From Treponema sp. UBA6988 (GTDB taxonomy: Bacteria; Spirochaetota; Spirochaetia; Treponematales; Treponemataceae): DNA of 55,017 nt. The stretch is from NCBI GenBank assembly GCA_002448445.1, contig DJYC01000091.1, positions 1-55,017 on the forward strand, written 5' to 3'. How positions within the stretch are numbered: position 1 is the first letter of the stretch; each line of letters begins with the position of its first letter. Shown one piece after another: positions 41,144-50,707 of this stretch. The notes under the pieces were generated by a model. The model had not been told where the DNA came from, did no database searches, and was given only the letters and a program-made list of their open reading frames with translations. A program made the position numbers and the translations under genes.

Positions 41144-43274
41144 CGATGTCTCCAATTGTCTCTACTTTTATTCCCGAACCGGCAGCCATAACTTCGCTTA
41201 CCGAAATGCAAACGAGACCCGGAATCTCCCGTTCTGTTGAGGAATGAACAAGAAGGCGTACCTGATCCGGGCAAAGCACAATCGGCAGATAGTTTCTTTC
41301 GCTTACAGCTGCAAAAGACGCGCTCATAGTTTCAATATATTTGCGGCCGTCAACAGGATCAAATGCAACAAATGGCTTCTGACCGGGCTGCATAACCTGA
41401 TGCTCAACAATTTTTTGTGAAAGGTTCTGGGAAAGCCGCATGACGTGGAGCACACGGTCTTCATCAGCATACTGAAGGCAAATCTGCGCTCCAAGTGCTT
41501 CCCTAACCTTCTCTGTAAGAGTCCACGGATCCTTTGTAATGGGAGCAAAATTGGCAAGAGTTTCAAGGATGACAACCATGTTGCGTATGCTGACCTGTTC
41601 ATCCAAAAGGTTCTTGAGAACGCTTTCAATTTCACCGTATGTAAGCTTGTGGTCTCCGTTGAGGATTTCATCAACAACGACAGGATTTGTTTCCTTAACC
41701 TTGTTTATAATTGAACTAACTTCCTGGCGGCTTAATATATCCTTTGCATGGCGACGTATGATTTCCGTCAGGTGGGTTGCTATGATTGTAGGAGGATCGA
41801 TTACTGCGTAGCCGGCCTTTTCCGCTTCAAGACGCTTGGGCTCGGAAACCCAGATTGCCTCCATGCCGAATGCAGGGTCTTTTGTCTTTTCTCCGACAAT
41901 TGCGCGCTTGGGATCAACATTTCCTGTGTTAAGGCACATGTAGTAGCCAAGCTTGAGCTTACTCTTTCCGACTTCTATGCCGCGAATCTTGAATGAATAT
42001 TCGTCGGGGTCTATGGACATACTGTCACGGATTCTTATAGGAGGAACAACAAGGCCAAGGTCAAGGGCTTCCTCTCGGCGGATTCTTGTTACGCGTTCAA
42101 GAAGCTCCGCACCCTTTTCACGGTCAACAAGAGGAACAAGGGCATATCCAAGGTCAAGGGAAAGCGGATCAAGGGTAACTACAGGAGACACTTCATCCGG
42201 GCTACCGCCAGTCTGCTTGCTGGACTTTGCGTTTCTTGCAGCCTCAGCCGCACGTTCAGCCTCCGTCTTCTGCATCCTCTGCATACGGATTCCAAGATAT
42301 ACAAAGACAGCACCAATCGGCACAAGCACGAATGCAGACGCATTGTGGAAAGCAAGCCCCATCGCTGCAAGGGCAATACCAACGATAACATATATAGTTC
42401 CGCTAACGGAGAAGTTGCGCTTGAGTTCATCACCGATAAATTCGTCCGCACGGCTTCCTGTAACGAGAATACCTGTTGAGAATGAGACGAGCAATGCAGG
42501 AAGCTGGGAAAGAAGTCCGTCGCCTATGGTAAGCTTTGCATAGGTGTCCATAGCCTCACCTGCAGCCATGTTGTGGAAGACCATGCCGGTAATCATGCCA
42601 CCGATAAGGTTTACAACTGTAATGAATATGCCAGCCTTTACGTTTCCGCTTACAAATTTGGAGGAACCGTCCATTGTTGAATAGAAGTCAACCTCGCGCC
42701 TTATTTCTTCCTTGCGCTTTTCGGCCTCCTCCTCGGTAATTGCACCGCTGTTAAGGTCATTCTGGATGTCGAACATCTTTGAGTTCATGCTGTCCAAGGT
42801 AAAGCGGGCGCTAACTTCGGAAATACGTCCAGCACCCTTTGTAACGACTATTACCTGGACAACAATGAGGATGACAAAGATAATAAATCCTACCACAAGG
42901 TTGTCACCGGCAACAATATTGGCAAAAGCCTTTACCATTTCACTCTGCTTGGACATAAGCATAGACGCCGGAACATCAGCCCCCGGAAGAAGTATGAGCC
43001 TTGTCGAAGAGATGTTTATGGCAAGCCCAAATAACGTCACCAAAAGGATTACGCGCGGAAAGGATGAAAAATCCGCAGCTCGCCTCGTGTACATTACGGT
43101 CAAAAGGATTACAAGGGCAATGGCCAAATTTACAACCATTGCCAAGTCAATTACAATTTTTGGCAGCGGTATAAAAAGCATAAGGACAATTACAACCGAA
43201 GCAACCGCCACGGAATTTCCCTGTATCGCTGAAATTATACTCTGCCTGCTATTCCCACTTTTATTTTCTGCCAT
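41130..43274 (-). CDS. flhA: FlhA, flagellar export gate protein
   Basis: An inner-membrane export gate subunit of the flagellar type III system. It is 714 aa. About eight transmembrane helices lie in residues 18-340, with the FHIPEP-type loop showing FTLDSMNSKMFDIQNDLNSG and FYSTMDGSSKFVSGNVKAG. The cytoplasmic domain (about 375-710) carries IRIRDSMSIDPDEY and the chaperone-binding half. The length is typical. It lies 61 bp after flhB and overlaps flhF by 14 nt. Confidence 0.95.
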   Translation of the reverse strand: MAENKSGNSRQSIISAIQGNSVAVASVVIVLMLFIPLPKIVIDLAMVVNLAIALVILLTVMYTRRAADFSSFPRVILLVTLFGLAINISSTRLILLPGADVPASMLMSKQSEMVKAFANIVAGDNLVVGFIIFVILIVVQVIVVTKGAGRISEVSARFTLDSMNSKMFDIQNDLNSGAITEEEAEKRKEEIRREVDFYSTMDGSSKFVSGNVKAGIFITVVNLIGGMITGMVFHNMAAGEAMDTYAKLTIGDGLLSQLPALLVSFSTGILVTGSRADEFIGDELKRNFSVSGTIYVIVGIALAAMGLAFHNASAFVLVPIGAVFVYLGIRMQRMQKTEAERAAEAARNAKSSKQTGGSPDEVSPVVTLDPLSLDLGYALVPLVDREKGAELLERVTRIRREEALDLGLVVPPIRIRDSMSIDPDEYSFKIRGIEVGKSKLKLGYYMCLNTGNVDPKRAIVGEKTKDPAFGMEAIWVSEPKRLEAEKAGYAVIDPPTIIATHLTEIIRRHAKDILSRQEVSSIINKVKETNPVVVDEILNGDHKLTYGEIESVLKNLLDEQVSIRNMVVILETLANFAPITKDPWTLTEKVREALGAQICLQYADEDRVLHVMRLSQNLSQKIVEHQVMQPGQKPFVAFDPVDGRKYIETMSASFAAVSERNYLPIVLCPDQVRLLVHSSTEREIPGLVCISVSEVMAAGSGIKVETIGDIDVQN

Positions 43275-43335
43275 GAGTCCCCACCCACTTTTTCTATATT
43301 ATAAAGTGTTTTATAGAATTTTTCAATCAAAAAAA

Positions 43336-44436
43336 TCAAACTTTTGCATATTTTTTGTCAAGATAGCCAATCTGTACATAAACAGTGGCTATGGCCTTCA
43401 AATAGTTTGCAGGTATTATATCACCAACCTGGGTATCTGTATATAGTCCGCGGGCCAGAGGCCTGTTTTCCACAACAGGAACCCCGTTGTCCCGCGCTAT
43501 CTTCTTCATGTTTTGGGCAGTAAGGTCTTCTCCCTTTGCCGTAACCTCAGGAAGTTCAGCCGTATCGCGCTTCCACTCAAGGGCAACCGCATAATGGGTC
43601 GGGTTGGTAATAACAACATCCGCCTCTTTTACGGCCTTCTGTATGTTCTGCCTTAGCATTGCCCGCTGAACCTGCTCCAGATGGCTCTTAACCTCCGGGT
43701 CGCCCTCCATTTCCTTGTATTCTTCCTTAACTTCCTGCTTTGTCATCTTCATGCTTTCGCGGAACTGCCTTCTCTGCACGATATAGTCAAGTACGCCGAC
43801 TGCAAGCAGAAGGACTGCACATATCACGAGCAGGACTGCAGCCATTCCGGCAAAACTCTTCATTGCAAGCCTAGGACCACCGGTTCTGAGGTAGTTAAAA
43901 ATCGACGTCAGATTCAGCCTGATTATGCAGAACGCTATTATTACTATTATTGCTACCTTGAAAATCGACTTGAAAATATTGAACACGCCCTCTACAGAAA
44001 AAAAACTGCGTTTAAGGTAGCGGCCAAAGTGCGGAACTATTTTGTCAAACTTTGGCATGATTGTCTTTGTGGTAAACAAAAAGCCCTTGTTCTGTATCAA
44101 ATTGGAAACTATTCCTGCAATCATCCCCACGAACGCAATGGGAAGAGTCATAATAATGAAATATTTTAGGCAGAAAAATGCGAATTTTTTGTCGTCAACC
44201 TTGGGAGCGGCTACATTTCTGAAGAAATAAGTAAGAACTTCCTCGCATTTCCTTTCAATCCAGGGGGCAAGGAGTATGAGCATGATGACAGTGACAAAGA
44301 AAACCAGAGTGCCGTTAAGCTCCTGGCTCTTTGCAAGCCGTCCCTCTTCACGGGCTTTACGGAGTTTGTATTCTGAAGGTTCCTCGGTCTTGCCCTCATC
44401 CTCTGCGGCAAACCACTGCAAGTCTATCTGGCTCAC
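43336..44436 (-). CDS. flhB: FlhB, export specificity switch
   Basis: An inner-membrane export protein that switches substrate from rod/hook to filament. It is 366 aa with four transmembrane helices (about 35-215) and a cytoplasmic tail. The autocleavage motif N278-P-T-H is intact in VITNPTHYAVAL. The start opens with MSQIDLQWFAAEDEGKTEEP, a good family match. The ATG shares one base with the fliR stop. The tail after the cleavage site is short (about 85 aa), as in other bacteria. Confidence 0.95.
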   Translation of the reverse strand: MSQIDLQWFAAEDEGKTEEPSEYKLRKAREEGRLAKSQELNGTLVFFVTVIMLILLAPWIERKCEEVLTYFFRNVAAPKVDDKKFAFFCLKYFIIMTLPIAFVGMIAGIVSNLIQNKGFLFTTKTIMPKFDKIVPHFGRYLKRSFFSVEGVFNIFKSIFKVAIIVIIAFCIIRLNLTSIFNYLRTGGPRLAMKSFAGMAAVLLVICAVLLLAVGVLDYIVQRRQFRESMKMTKQEVKEEYKEMEGDPEVKSHLEQVQRAMLRQNIQKAVKEADVVITNPTHYAVALEWKRDTAELPEVTAKGEDLTAQNMKKIARDNGVPVVENRPLARGLYTDTQVGDIIPANYLKAIATVYVQIGYLDKKYAKV

Positions 44437-45263
44437 TAAATTCCTCCTCCGCCTAGGCTTATAAAAAGTCGTTCTATCTGCCTGAATCCAGCTACAAAAG
44501 AATTTGTAAAGAAATTAAAGAATTCAGGAAGAAGTGTCCATATTACAAAGAAAGAAGTAAGCATAAGGGTCGGGAACCCTTCGGAAAGCAGGTTCATCTG
44601 AGGTGCAGCCTTTGAAAGGATACCCATAGCCACGTTTATGAGGAACAGGGTGCCCATCAGCGGAAGGGCAAGAACCAGGGCATCCGCAAACAGCCTTACT
44701 AAGCCGGAAAGCATGAATGTCATAAGGTGGTCGGAGCTACCAACTATAGAAAAACAGTTCAGCGACTGGAAGCTGGTCTTTAGTGCTCCCAAAAAAAGCA
44801 TCTGGAACCAGTTGTTCTGCATGAAAATAAGCATTGCAAGAAGGTTGAAGAACTGCCCCATGAGAGGATTTTCCACCTGACTGAGCGAGTCATAGGCCTC
44901 CGCAGCAGAGAATCCCATCTGGAAGGCAAAGAACTGGCCTGCCGTGCTGAATGCAGCAAAGATAACGGTTATATAGAAACCGATTATCATTCCAATTAAG
45001 GCCTCTCCACCCAGGAGCAGAATATACTCAAGGGTGAATTTGCCGTCTGCGTTTACATAAGATGAATAGGAAGCGAATTTTCCCGAAGCAAGTGAAACCT
45101 GGGGAAAAATAAAATATGCCATGTAAAAGGCCAGCGCCACCTTTGCGATGCGGGGCACAGCCTTTGAAGACAAGAGAGGAAGGGTCATCATCAGGGCAAA
45201 GCATCTGGCTGCCACCAAAAGAAAGACAGGTGCTCTTGCCGCAATAAACTCTAAATTAGGCAC
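44436..45263 (-). CDS. fliR: FliR, export gate protein
   Basis: Part of the FliPQR export channel in the basal body. It is 275 aa with six or so hydrophobic helices, normal for FliR. The stretch ISLGGGGI at the C-terminus lies next to flhB, whose start codon shares a base. In some bacteria FliR and FlhB are fused; here they are separate but touching. ALPLMGTLFLINVAMGILSK with AAPQMNLLSEGFPT is the most recognisable family stretch. Confidence 0.93.
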   Translation of the reverse strand: MPNLEFIAARAPVFLLVAARCFALMMTLPLLSSKAVPRIAKVALAFYMAYFIFPQVSLASGKFASYSSYVNADGKFTLEYILLLGGEALIGMIIGFYITVIFAAFSTAGQFFAFQMGFSAAEAYDSLSQVENPLMGQFFNLLAMLIFMQNNWFQMLFLGALKTSFQSLNCFSIVGSSDHLMTFMLSGLVRLFADALVLALPLMGTLFLINVAMGILSKAAPQMNLLSEGFPTLMLTSFFVIWTLLPEFFNFFTNSFVAGFRQIERLFISLGGGGI

Positions 45264-45286
45264 ATCTACTTCCTGTTAATAAAAAG

Positions 45287-45550
45287 CTACATTCGGCCAA
45301 TCATCTGGAAAAGGCCAACCGTATAACTTTTCATGCTGGTGAACATAGCCCCTCCAAGAAGGGCAAGAACAATCAACATGACCAAAAGCTTGGGCAAAAA
45401 TGTAAGCGTCTGTTCCTGAATTGAAGTCGTAGCCTGGAAAATGGCAACAACAAGGCCAATTATCAGGGCTGCACCCAAAACTGGCGCACAAAGCTTAAGA
45501 ACCTGAAGTATTCCGCCCTGCATAAGAAGCGTAACCTGTTCCATACTCAT
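45287..45550 (-). CDS. fliQ: FliQ, export gate protein
   Basis: A small export-channel subunit of 87 aa with two transmembrane helices (about 14-38 and 50-73) and the conserved loop GLVVAIFQATTSIQEQTLTF, a typical FliQ signature. It lies between fliP (11 nt) and fliR (23 nt). The length is that of the family. Confidence 0.94.
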   Translation of the reverse strand: MSMEQVTLLMQGGILQVLKLCAPVLGAALIIGLVVAIFQATTSIQEQTLTFLPKLLVMLIVLALLGGAMFTSMKSYTVGLFQMIGRM

Positions 45551-45561
45551 ATACTACCCCC

Positions 45562-46422
45562 TTAGCCTACTACGCTCTGGAAAAGCTGTTGAGTCAAGAG
45601 CCCCCATCCGTCAACAAGGACAAAAAGCATCAGCTTAAAAGGCATGGAAATCTGAACCGGCGGAAGCATCATCATACCCATGCTCATGAGGATGCTGGCA
45701 ACAACCATGTCTATTACAATGAAGGGTATATAGAGCATGATGCCTATTTTAAAGGCAACAGTAAGTTCATGCAGAATATATGAAGGAACCAGAATGTATG
45801 TTGGAACCTCGCTAAAATTCTTTGGCTTGTTCAACTTGGCCATGCTCATGAATGTGCGGACATAGGAATGATCCCCATCCAACTGCCGGTACATGAACAT
45901 GCGAACGGGAGCCTCGGCCTTGTCAAAAGCCTCTTCTATAGTGATTTCATTGTTGGAGAGCGGCTTAAAGGCAGAGTCATACATACTCTTGAAAGTTGGC
46001 CACATGCAAAAAAGCGTCATAAAAAGAGCTATTCCGTTAAGGACTGCGGTAGGTGGAACCTGCTGCAGGGAAAGGGCCCTTTTTATAAAGTCAAGCACAA
46101 TGGAAAAGCGCAGGAAGCATGTTGTAAGAATCAAAAGGCTCGGTGCCAGCGTAAGGAGGGAAAGCAGAAGCAAAAGCTGGACGCTGAATGCAACTTCTTT
46201 TCCAGTACGCGGTGCTGTCGCGCTGAAGGTTACGTTGGGAAAGTCAAGGCCCGTAATCCTCTCGCTCATGCTTGTATTCCCACGTGTGGAGCCTTCGGGG
46301 AAGGATGACGGCTCAGAAGAAGACTGGGCGGTTGCGGCCATTGCGCAGAAAACTGCCAGCAGCAAAGCTACCATTATCCTCTTGATGTTTTTTCCCGCAA
46401 AAAAATGAATCAAACTTTGCAT
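45562..46422 (-). CDS. fliP: FliP, export gate protein
   Basis: The core subunit of the FliPQR channel. It is 286 aa with a cleavable-looking signal segment (about 17-33, VALLLAVFCAMAATA) and four later hydrophobic helices. Family marks are LLTLAPSLLILTTCFLRFSI, LSLQQVPPTAVLNGIALFMT, ILVPSYILHELTVAFKIGIM and MGMMMLPPVQISMPFKLMLF with DGW near the end. It starts 2 nt after fliO. Confidence 0.95.
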   Translation of the reverse strand: MQSLIHFFAGKNIKRIMVALLLAVFCAMAATAQSSSEPSSFPEGSTRGNTSMSERITGLDFPNVTFSATAPRTGKEVAFSVQLLLLLSLLTLAPSLLILTTCFLRFSIVLDFIKRALSLQQVPPTAVLNGIALFMTLFCMWPTFKSMYDSAFKPLSNNEITIEEAFDKAEAPVRMFMYRQLDGDHSYVRTFMSMAKLNKPKNFSEVPTYILVPSYILHELTVAFKIGIMLYIPFIVIDMVVASILMSMGMMMLPPVQISMPFKLMLFVLVDGWGLLTQQLFQSVVG

Positions 46423-46424
46423 AA

Positions 46425-47120
46425 TTATTCTCCCTCGCCTAAAGTTCGGGTTCTGTGCTTTAGCGAATTCAATATACGATCTGATTTTCCATCGTCAAAA
46501 GCATTTGCCTCAGCCCCCTTCTTTGATGAGCCAGGCATGAACAAATCAAGAATCTCGCTAAAATTCTTTGGCTTTGATGCAGCCTGGGTTTTATCCGCAT
46601 AAAGGTTCAGGGCATTTATAAGCTCCTTGTCGTCTATCTCGGAAATCAAATTGATGGAATTCTCGCTAACACCGACAAGATAGGCTTTGTCTATAAGGGT
46701 AACGATTTGAACAGACTTTCCAGGCCCAAGGCTGATTGAAGCCGCACGCCTAAGGAATTTGTCGTCATCAGAGGCAATATAGGAATTTTTCTTTAGAAAG
46801 CGGTAAAGCAGATAGATAAGACCAAGGACAAGTCCAAGGACAAGTATCATCCTTACGAAGACCCACAGGCCGCTACCGGCAGGAGAACCGTCATCCATAA
46901 CAGGAAGCGAGGTCTCATCAGTAATGGGCATCTTGCTTTCATCCGTAACAACCGGACTTTCATTCTGCTGAACTTCAGTTGAAGAATTTAAAACAGAATC
47001 AGTCTGTGGTCCAGAATCCTGGGCATTCACAGACATGACCGTAGCCAAGAGAAAAATTGCAAAAACTGCAAGCAGTCTTTTTGAGTTAATCGTAGTGTCC
47101 CCCACCCATGAACAAGACAC
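46425..47120 (-). CDS. fliO: FliO, export chaperone-like membrane protein
   Basis: Assists assembly of the FliPQR channel. It is about 231 aa. An N-terminal signal-like helix (about 15-33, ending in SVNA) and an acidic Ser/Glu/Asp stretch (about 35-75) precede one membrane helix (about 83-104). A short cytoplasmic domain (about 112-175) contains FLRRAASISLGPGKSVQIVT and DKAYLVGVSENSI. The frame is open to a GTG at 47120, whose ribosome binding site is poor, so a later start (GTG near 47105 or ATT near 47090) is possible. It sits in the FliO position between fliY and fliP. Confidence 0.82.
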   Translation of the reverse strand: MSCSWVGDTTINSKRLLAVFAIFLLATVMSVNAQDSGPQTDSVLNSSTEVQQNESPVVTDESKMPITDETSLPVMDDGSPAGSGLWVFVRMILVLGLVLGLIYLLYRFLKKNSYIASDDDKFLRRAASISLGPGKSVQIVTLIDKAYLVGVSENSINLISEIDDKELINALNLYADKTQAASKPKNFSEILDLFMPGSSKKGAEANAFDDGKSDRILNSLKHRTRTLGEGE

Positions 47121-47155
47121 CCCCGGACTTATCCCCAGCCGGGAGCATCCATTCC

Positions 47156-48232
47156 CTACATCTGTACGGTTACGTGTTCGAGCGCAGGAAGAATTTCCGT
47201 TACGCGGACACCGAAGTTTTCGTCGATGACTACGACTTCGCCCTTAGCTATAGGTTTATGGTTAACTAAAATATCTACCGGTTCACCGGCAAGTTTATCC
47301 AATTCAATAATGGTACCTTCGCCCATTCCAAGAATGTCTTTAATGGTTTTCTTTGTACGGCCTAATTCTACCGTCATTTCCATAAAGACATCCATAATCA
47401 GGCCAATATTACCCTGTTCAGGAGTTCCGCCGACCTGCTGCAAGTTCGGGAACTGCAGCGACTGTACATTTGGTGTATTTGCTACTTGAGACATACCGCC
47501 CATACTCATCCCCATGCCCATCATGGGCTGCTGATTGAATTGTTGAGCCGCACCAGTTGCCTGCTGCGGAGCCGGAGCTGGCTCACCGCCGCCCAAGGCT
47601 TTTACCATACCATCCGCAACAGGACCGCTGACAGCTTCCCATAAGGTATATGGTGTTCCGTCAATGTTGAGCGGATAAGTAAACAAAGCGAAAGTATCCT
47701 GAGGCATGCGTACCATGGCCTTTGGCTGGTTTACAGCTTCCGGCGTATTGGTTGCAAGGCCCGGCAGTTTACCGTCTTTGCTTAAGTCTGTAATCTCTGA
47801 ACCAGAGTGCTGAGCAACAACTTCGCTGATAACAGACAAAGCCATGTCATCGAGCTCAGGAGATTCCTCTTTATTTACAAGACTTACAATTTTCTTAGCA
47901 CATTCCGGATCCATGATGAACAAGTGGTCACCGCTCAAAGCAGTTGAATAGTCAGCCATTACGGCTACAACCACTTCCGGAATCTTTGCAAGCAACTGGT
48001 CTCTGTTCAGAGTTTCAACTATGGGGGAATCAACAGAAACTTCTGCACCCGTCATAGTGTTCAACTGAGAACCAAGTCTATCTTTTAAGCCGTCCGCGAA
48101 CTTCTTGAGGGTCTCCACATCAAATTTGGACCCGGAGGCTGCTGCAGGAGAAGCTCCGTTGCCAAGGCCTCCCATGTCAACATCGGACAACAATGCGTCA
48201 ATTTCTGCCTGTGAAATAGATCCTTCGCTCAT
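47156..48232 (-). CDS. fliY: FliY/FliN switch protein
   Basis: A C-ring switch component, 358 aa. The N-terminal MSEGSISQAEIDALLSDVDM repeats the FliM-type opening. The middle (about 40-190) is a CheC-like domain with VNKEESPELDDMALSVISEV. A Gln/Pro/Met-rich linker (about 215-260) is followed by the C-terminal FliN/SpoA domain with MDVFMEMTVELGRTKKTIKD, GEGTIIELDKLAGEPVDILV and GEVVVIDENFGVRVTEI. The start overlaps the fliM stop by 4 nt. CheC-type phosphatase activity is possible but not certain. Confidence 0.93.
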   Translation of the reverse strand: MSEGSISQAEIDALLSDVDMGGLGNGASPAAASGSKFDVETLKKFADGLKDRLGSQLNTMTGAEVSVDSPIVETLNRDQLLAKIPEVVVAVMADYSTALSGDHLFIMDPECAKKIVSLVNKEESPELDDMALSVISEVVAQHSGSEITDLSKDGKLPGLATNTPEAVNQPKAMVRMPQDTFALFTYPLNIDGTPYTLWEAVSGPVADGMVKALGGGEPAPAPQQATGAAQQFNQQPMMGMGMSMGGMSQVANTPNVQSLQFPNLQQVGGTPEQGNIGLIMDVFMEMTVELGRTKKTIKDILGMGEGTIIELDKLAGEPVDILVNHKPIAKGEVVVIDENFGVRVTEILPALEHVTVQM

Positions 48233-49263
48233 ATTGATTCTTCTCCTTCTGCGGACAGTTCTTCAAAATCTTCTTCATCCGATTCATTTATCTTGCTGAT
48301 GACCTGAACAGCAACCTTCTTGCCGATTGTACCCGCCTGGCAGTAGAACTTCTTCTTGTTGCCAACGCTAAGGGTAAGCGGATCATTAATCTTGGTGTTG
48401 TTAAAGCGTACCACATCACCCACACGCAGGTTGAGCACGTCGCGAATCGGAACGTTCATGCTGGCAACCTCCGCAACAAGCTGCATCTCAACATCCGCAA
48501 GCTTTTCCTTGAGTGTGCCAAGATACTGGGTTGTAGAAGAGCGCCTTACCGAACTGAACCAGAACTGTGATGAAAGCTTTGAGACAATCGGTTCAATCGT
48601 GATGTAAGGAATACAGATGTTCATCATGCCGGCTTCCTCGCCTATCTTGATTTCAAGAGTTACAAGGATAACCATTTCGCTTGGAGGAACAATCTGCGCA
48701 AACTGAGGGTTTGTTTCAATCTGCTGCAGCCTTGGGCGCAAGTCGATTACCTGCGTCCACGCTTCGCGCATATTGGCAAGGATGCGGACGATAATTCCTT
48801 CCATTACGGACTGTTCAATATCCGTAAGGTCGCGGTTTACCTTACCGCCCGTATCACCAGAACCGCCGAACAAGCGGTCAATCATAATAAACGTGATTTC
48901 CGGAGCAATTTCCAAGACTGCATTGCCCTTAAGAGGATCCATGTTTATTACAGCCAATGTTGTTGGTGTTGGAATAGAACGGATGAATTCCTCGTAGGTA
49001 AGCTGGTCTACGGAAGCTACGTGGACATGAACCAGCGTTCTTAACTGTGCCGAAAGGCTTGTAGTCGTAAGACGGGCAAACGTTTCGTGCATATTGGAAA
49101 CAGTACGGATCTGTTCCTTTGAGAACTTGTCCGGGCGGCGGAAGTCGTATATCTTAATACGGCGTGTATCCGACACCGGCTTAAAGTCATCAGTTTCGCT
49201 TTCGCCCGTACTGATTGCCTGGAGAAGCTGGTCTATTTCGTCCTGTGAAAGAACTTCATTCAT
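48229..49263 (-). CDS. fliM: FliM, flagellar motor switch protein
   Basis: A C-ring protein that binds CheY-P and sets rotation direction. It is 344 aa. The N-terminal CheY-binding peptide reads LSQDEIDQLLQAI (5-17), the middle domain has TVSNMHETFARLTTTSLSAQ and DRLFGGSGDTG, and the C-terminal SpoA domain (about 255-330) has VPIRDVLNLRVGDVVRFNNT. The Glu/Asp-rich tail EEDFEELSAEGEES is longer than usual. It lies between fliL (30 nt) and fliY (4-nt overlap). Confidence 0.95.
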   Translation of the reverse strand: MNEVLSQDEIDQLLQAISTGESETDDFKPVSDTRRIKIYDFRRPDKFSKEQIRTVSNMHETFARLTTTSLSAQLRTLVHVHVASVDQLTYEEFIRSIPTPTTLAVINMDPLKGNAVLEIAPEITFIMIDRLFGGSGDTGGKVNRDLTDIEQSVMEGIIVRILANMREAWTQVIDLRPRLQQIETNPQFAQIVPPSEMVILVTLEIKIGEEAGMMNICIPYITIEPIVSKLSSQFWFSSVRRSSTTQYLGTLKEKLADVEMQLVAEVASMNVPIRDVLNLRVGDVVRFNNTKINDPLTLSVGNKKKFYCQAGTIGKKVAVQVISKINESDEEDFEELSAEGEESI

Positions 49264-49293
49264 CGCCTAATCCCACCTGCACAATTTTTTGAA

Positions 49294-49854
49294 TTACTGA
49301 GCCTTTACAACATCTTTTGTTGTAAAACGCACATCCCTAATCTTTGAACGAGACAAAATGTTTTCGTTGATCTGATCGCGTATATCGTTCTTCAAGGCTT
49401 CTTCCTTATCAGGTGCAATTTCTGCCTCTGACTTTGAAGAGAAGAACTGCCTCAAGAAGTCAACGATTTCGATACGGCGTTCAGTGATTTCTGTAGAAGC
49501 ATTCTTATCGTCTTTCTTGTAGCCAAGCACTACCTGAACAACAACGTTTGCCGGATTGATGTCGTCGCATGTCTGCGTACGAATCTGATCCAGTGTCGTG
49601 TACCAGGAAAGAACCTCGCGCTGGGTTGTGTACTCCTGCCCAACCGGAATCTTAGACTGGCTCTTGCCACCCCTATTCATAATAAGGTTGGTTATGATTA
49701 CAATCGTTACTATAAAAATAACAGCTGCAATTCCGATAAGAATATATTTTAGCAATACAGGCAATGCACCTTTAAGGCCGCCTGATTTTTTTGCCGGAAC
49801 TTCATCCCCACCGATGTCACCTGCCAAGTCGTCTGCTGCGCCTTCGTCTGCCAT
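49294..49854 (-). CDS. fliL: FliL, stator-associated membrane protein
   Basis: A single-pass inner-membrane protein that helps the stator at high load. It is 186 aa from the ATG at 49854; the frame is open to a TTG at 49866, but the GGAGG ribosome binding site lies between. An acidic Gly/Asp start, one helix (about 34-57) and a periplasmic domain (about 70-186) with NPANVVVQVVLGYK and LKNDIRDQINENILSR fit the family. It follows motB by 69 nt. Confidence 0.9.
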   Translation of the reverse strand: MADEGAADDLAGDIGGDEVPAKKSGGLKGALPVLLKYILIGIAAVIFIVTIVIITNLIMNRGGKSQSKIPVGQEYTTQREVLSWYTTLDQIRTQTCDDINPANVVVQVVLGYKKDDKNASTEITERRIEIVDFLRQFFSSKSEAEIAPDKEEALKNDIRDQINENILSRSKIRDVRFTTKDVVKAQ

Positions 49855-49923
49855 AGAATCCTCCAATTATAAAATACTTACTTTTTTATTATCGGTATTT
49901 TATTCTTTTAATTTAGTAATCTT

Positions 49924-50694
49924 TTAAAAATGCCCGTCATCAAGAATGATTATGTCCACGCGGCGGTTGTAGGCAGCCGCTTCAGGCATTTCCGCATCCT
50001 TGAACTTTGGACGGGTATCCGCATAGCCTGCGATTGAAAAGGACTTTTCGTTCGCCCCAAAATCAACCAGGTAATGCAATACATTAGCTGCACGGGCTGC
50101 AGAAAGTTCCCAGTTTGTCTTGAATTCCTGCACCCCTTCCTCGTTCGGGCCCACATCTTCCGAATCCGTATGGCCTTCTATTCTGTAGCGCCAGGGTTCG
50201 TTCTCCTTGCGGTTGCGCTTTTCGAGGGCTTCCTTTTCGTTTATCTCGTTAAAGAACTGCGAAAGGCGCAAGAGTGTTTCCCGTGTTGTTTCCATATTTA
50301 AGTCCGCGCTTCCCTTTTCAAAGAATGAATCGGAAGCGAGGGAAATTACAAGACCGCGCTCATCACTAGTGATTGTGATGCGGTTGGACTTTATGTCCGG
50401 CTCAAAAATACTGATAGCCTTCTTCTTTGCAGGTCCAAGAGATGAACCCCTCTCGTTTGAAGGAAGCGAGCTTACAGTATTTCCAAGGTCGGAAAGTCGG
50501 CCGGCAGACAGTGACTGTCCTCCGCCCTGAAGCGTATTCTGGATGGAAGCCTGCATTGCGGCCATCATTACGGCATCTGCATCACTAGGGTCGTAAAGCA
50601 TAACAAAGAAGCAGAGCATGAGGGTAATCATGTCGCCATAAGTACCCTGCCAGGCGGTTGAAGGCTTTCCAGGATCTGATTTTTTTCTAGCCAT
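49924..50694 (-). CDS. motB: MotB, stator protein
   Basis: A stator subunit that anchors to peptidoglycan. It is 256 aa with one helix (about 22-40). The proton/ion-binding Asp is D21 in QGTYGDMITLMLCFFVMLYD. The C-terminal OmpA-like domain has IEGHTDSEDVG, ELSAARAANVLHYL and FSIAGYADTRPKF. Whether the motor is proton- or Na+-driven is not decided by these motifs. It lies 13 nt after motA. Confidence 0.94.
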   Translation of the reverse strand: MARKKSDPGKPSTAWQGTYGDMITLMLCFFVMLYDPSDADAVMMAAMQASIQNTLQGGGQSLSAGRLSDLGNTVSSLPSNERGSSLGPAKKKAISIFEPDIKSNRITITSDERGLVISLASDSFFEKGSADLNMETTRETLLRLSQFFNEINEKEALEKRNRKENEPWRYRIEGHTDSEDVGPNEEGVQEFKTNWELSAARAANVLHYLVDFGANEKSFSIAGYADTRPKFKDAEMPEAAAYNRRVDIIILDDGHF

Positions 50695-50707
50695 TCTTCA
50701 AGCCTCC

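Noticed and set aside
41144..41155. Upstream TTG start for flhF (also fliL at 49866, fliA at 37935)
   Set aside because: In each case the ribosome binding site lies between the upstream codon and the in-frame ATG, so the ATG is the better start.
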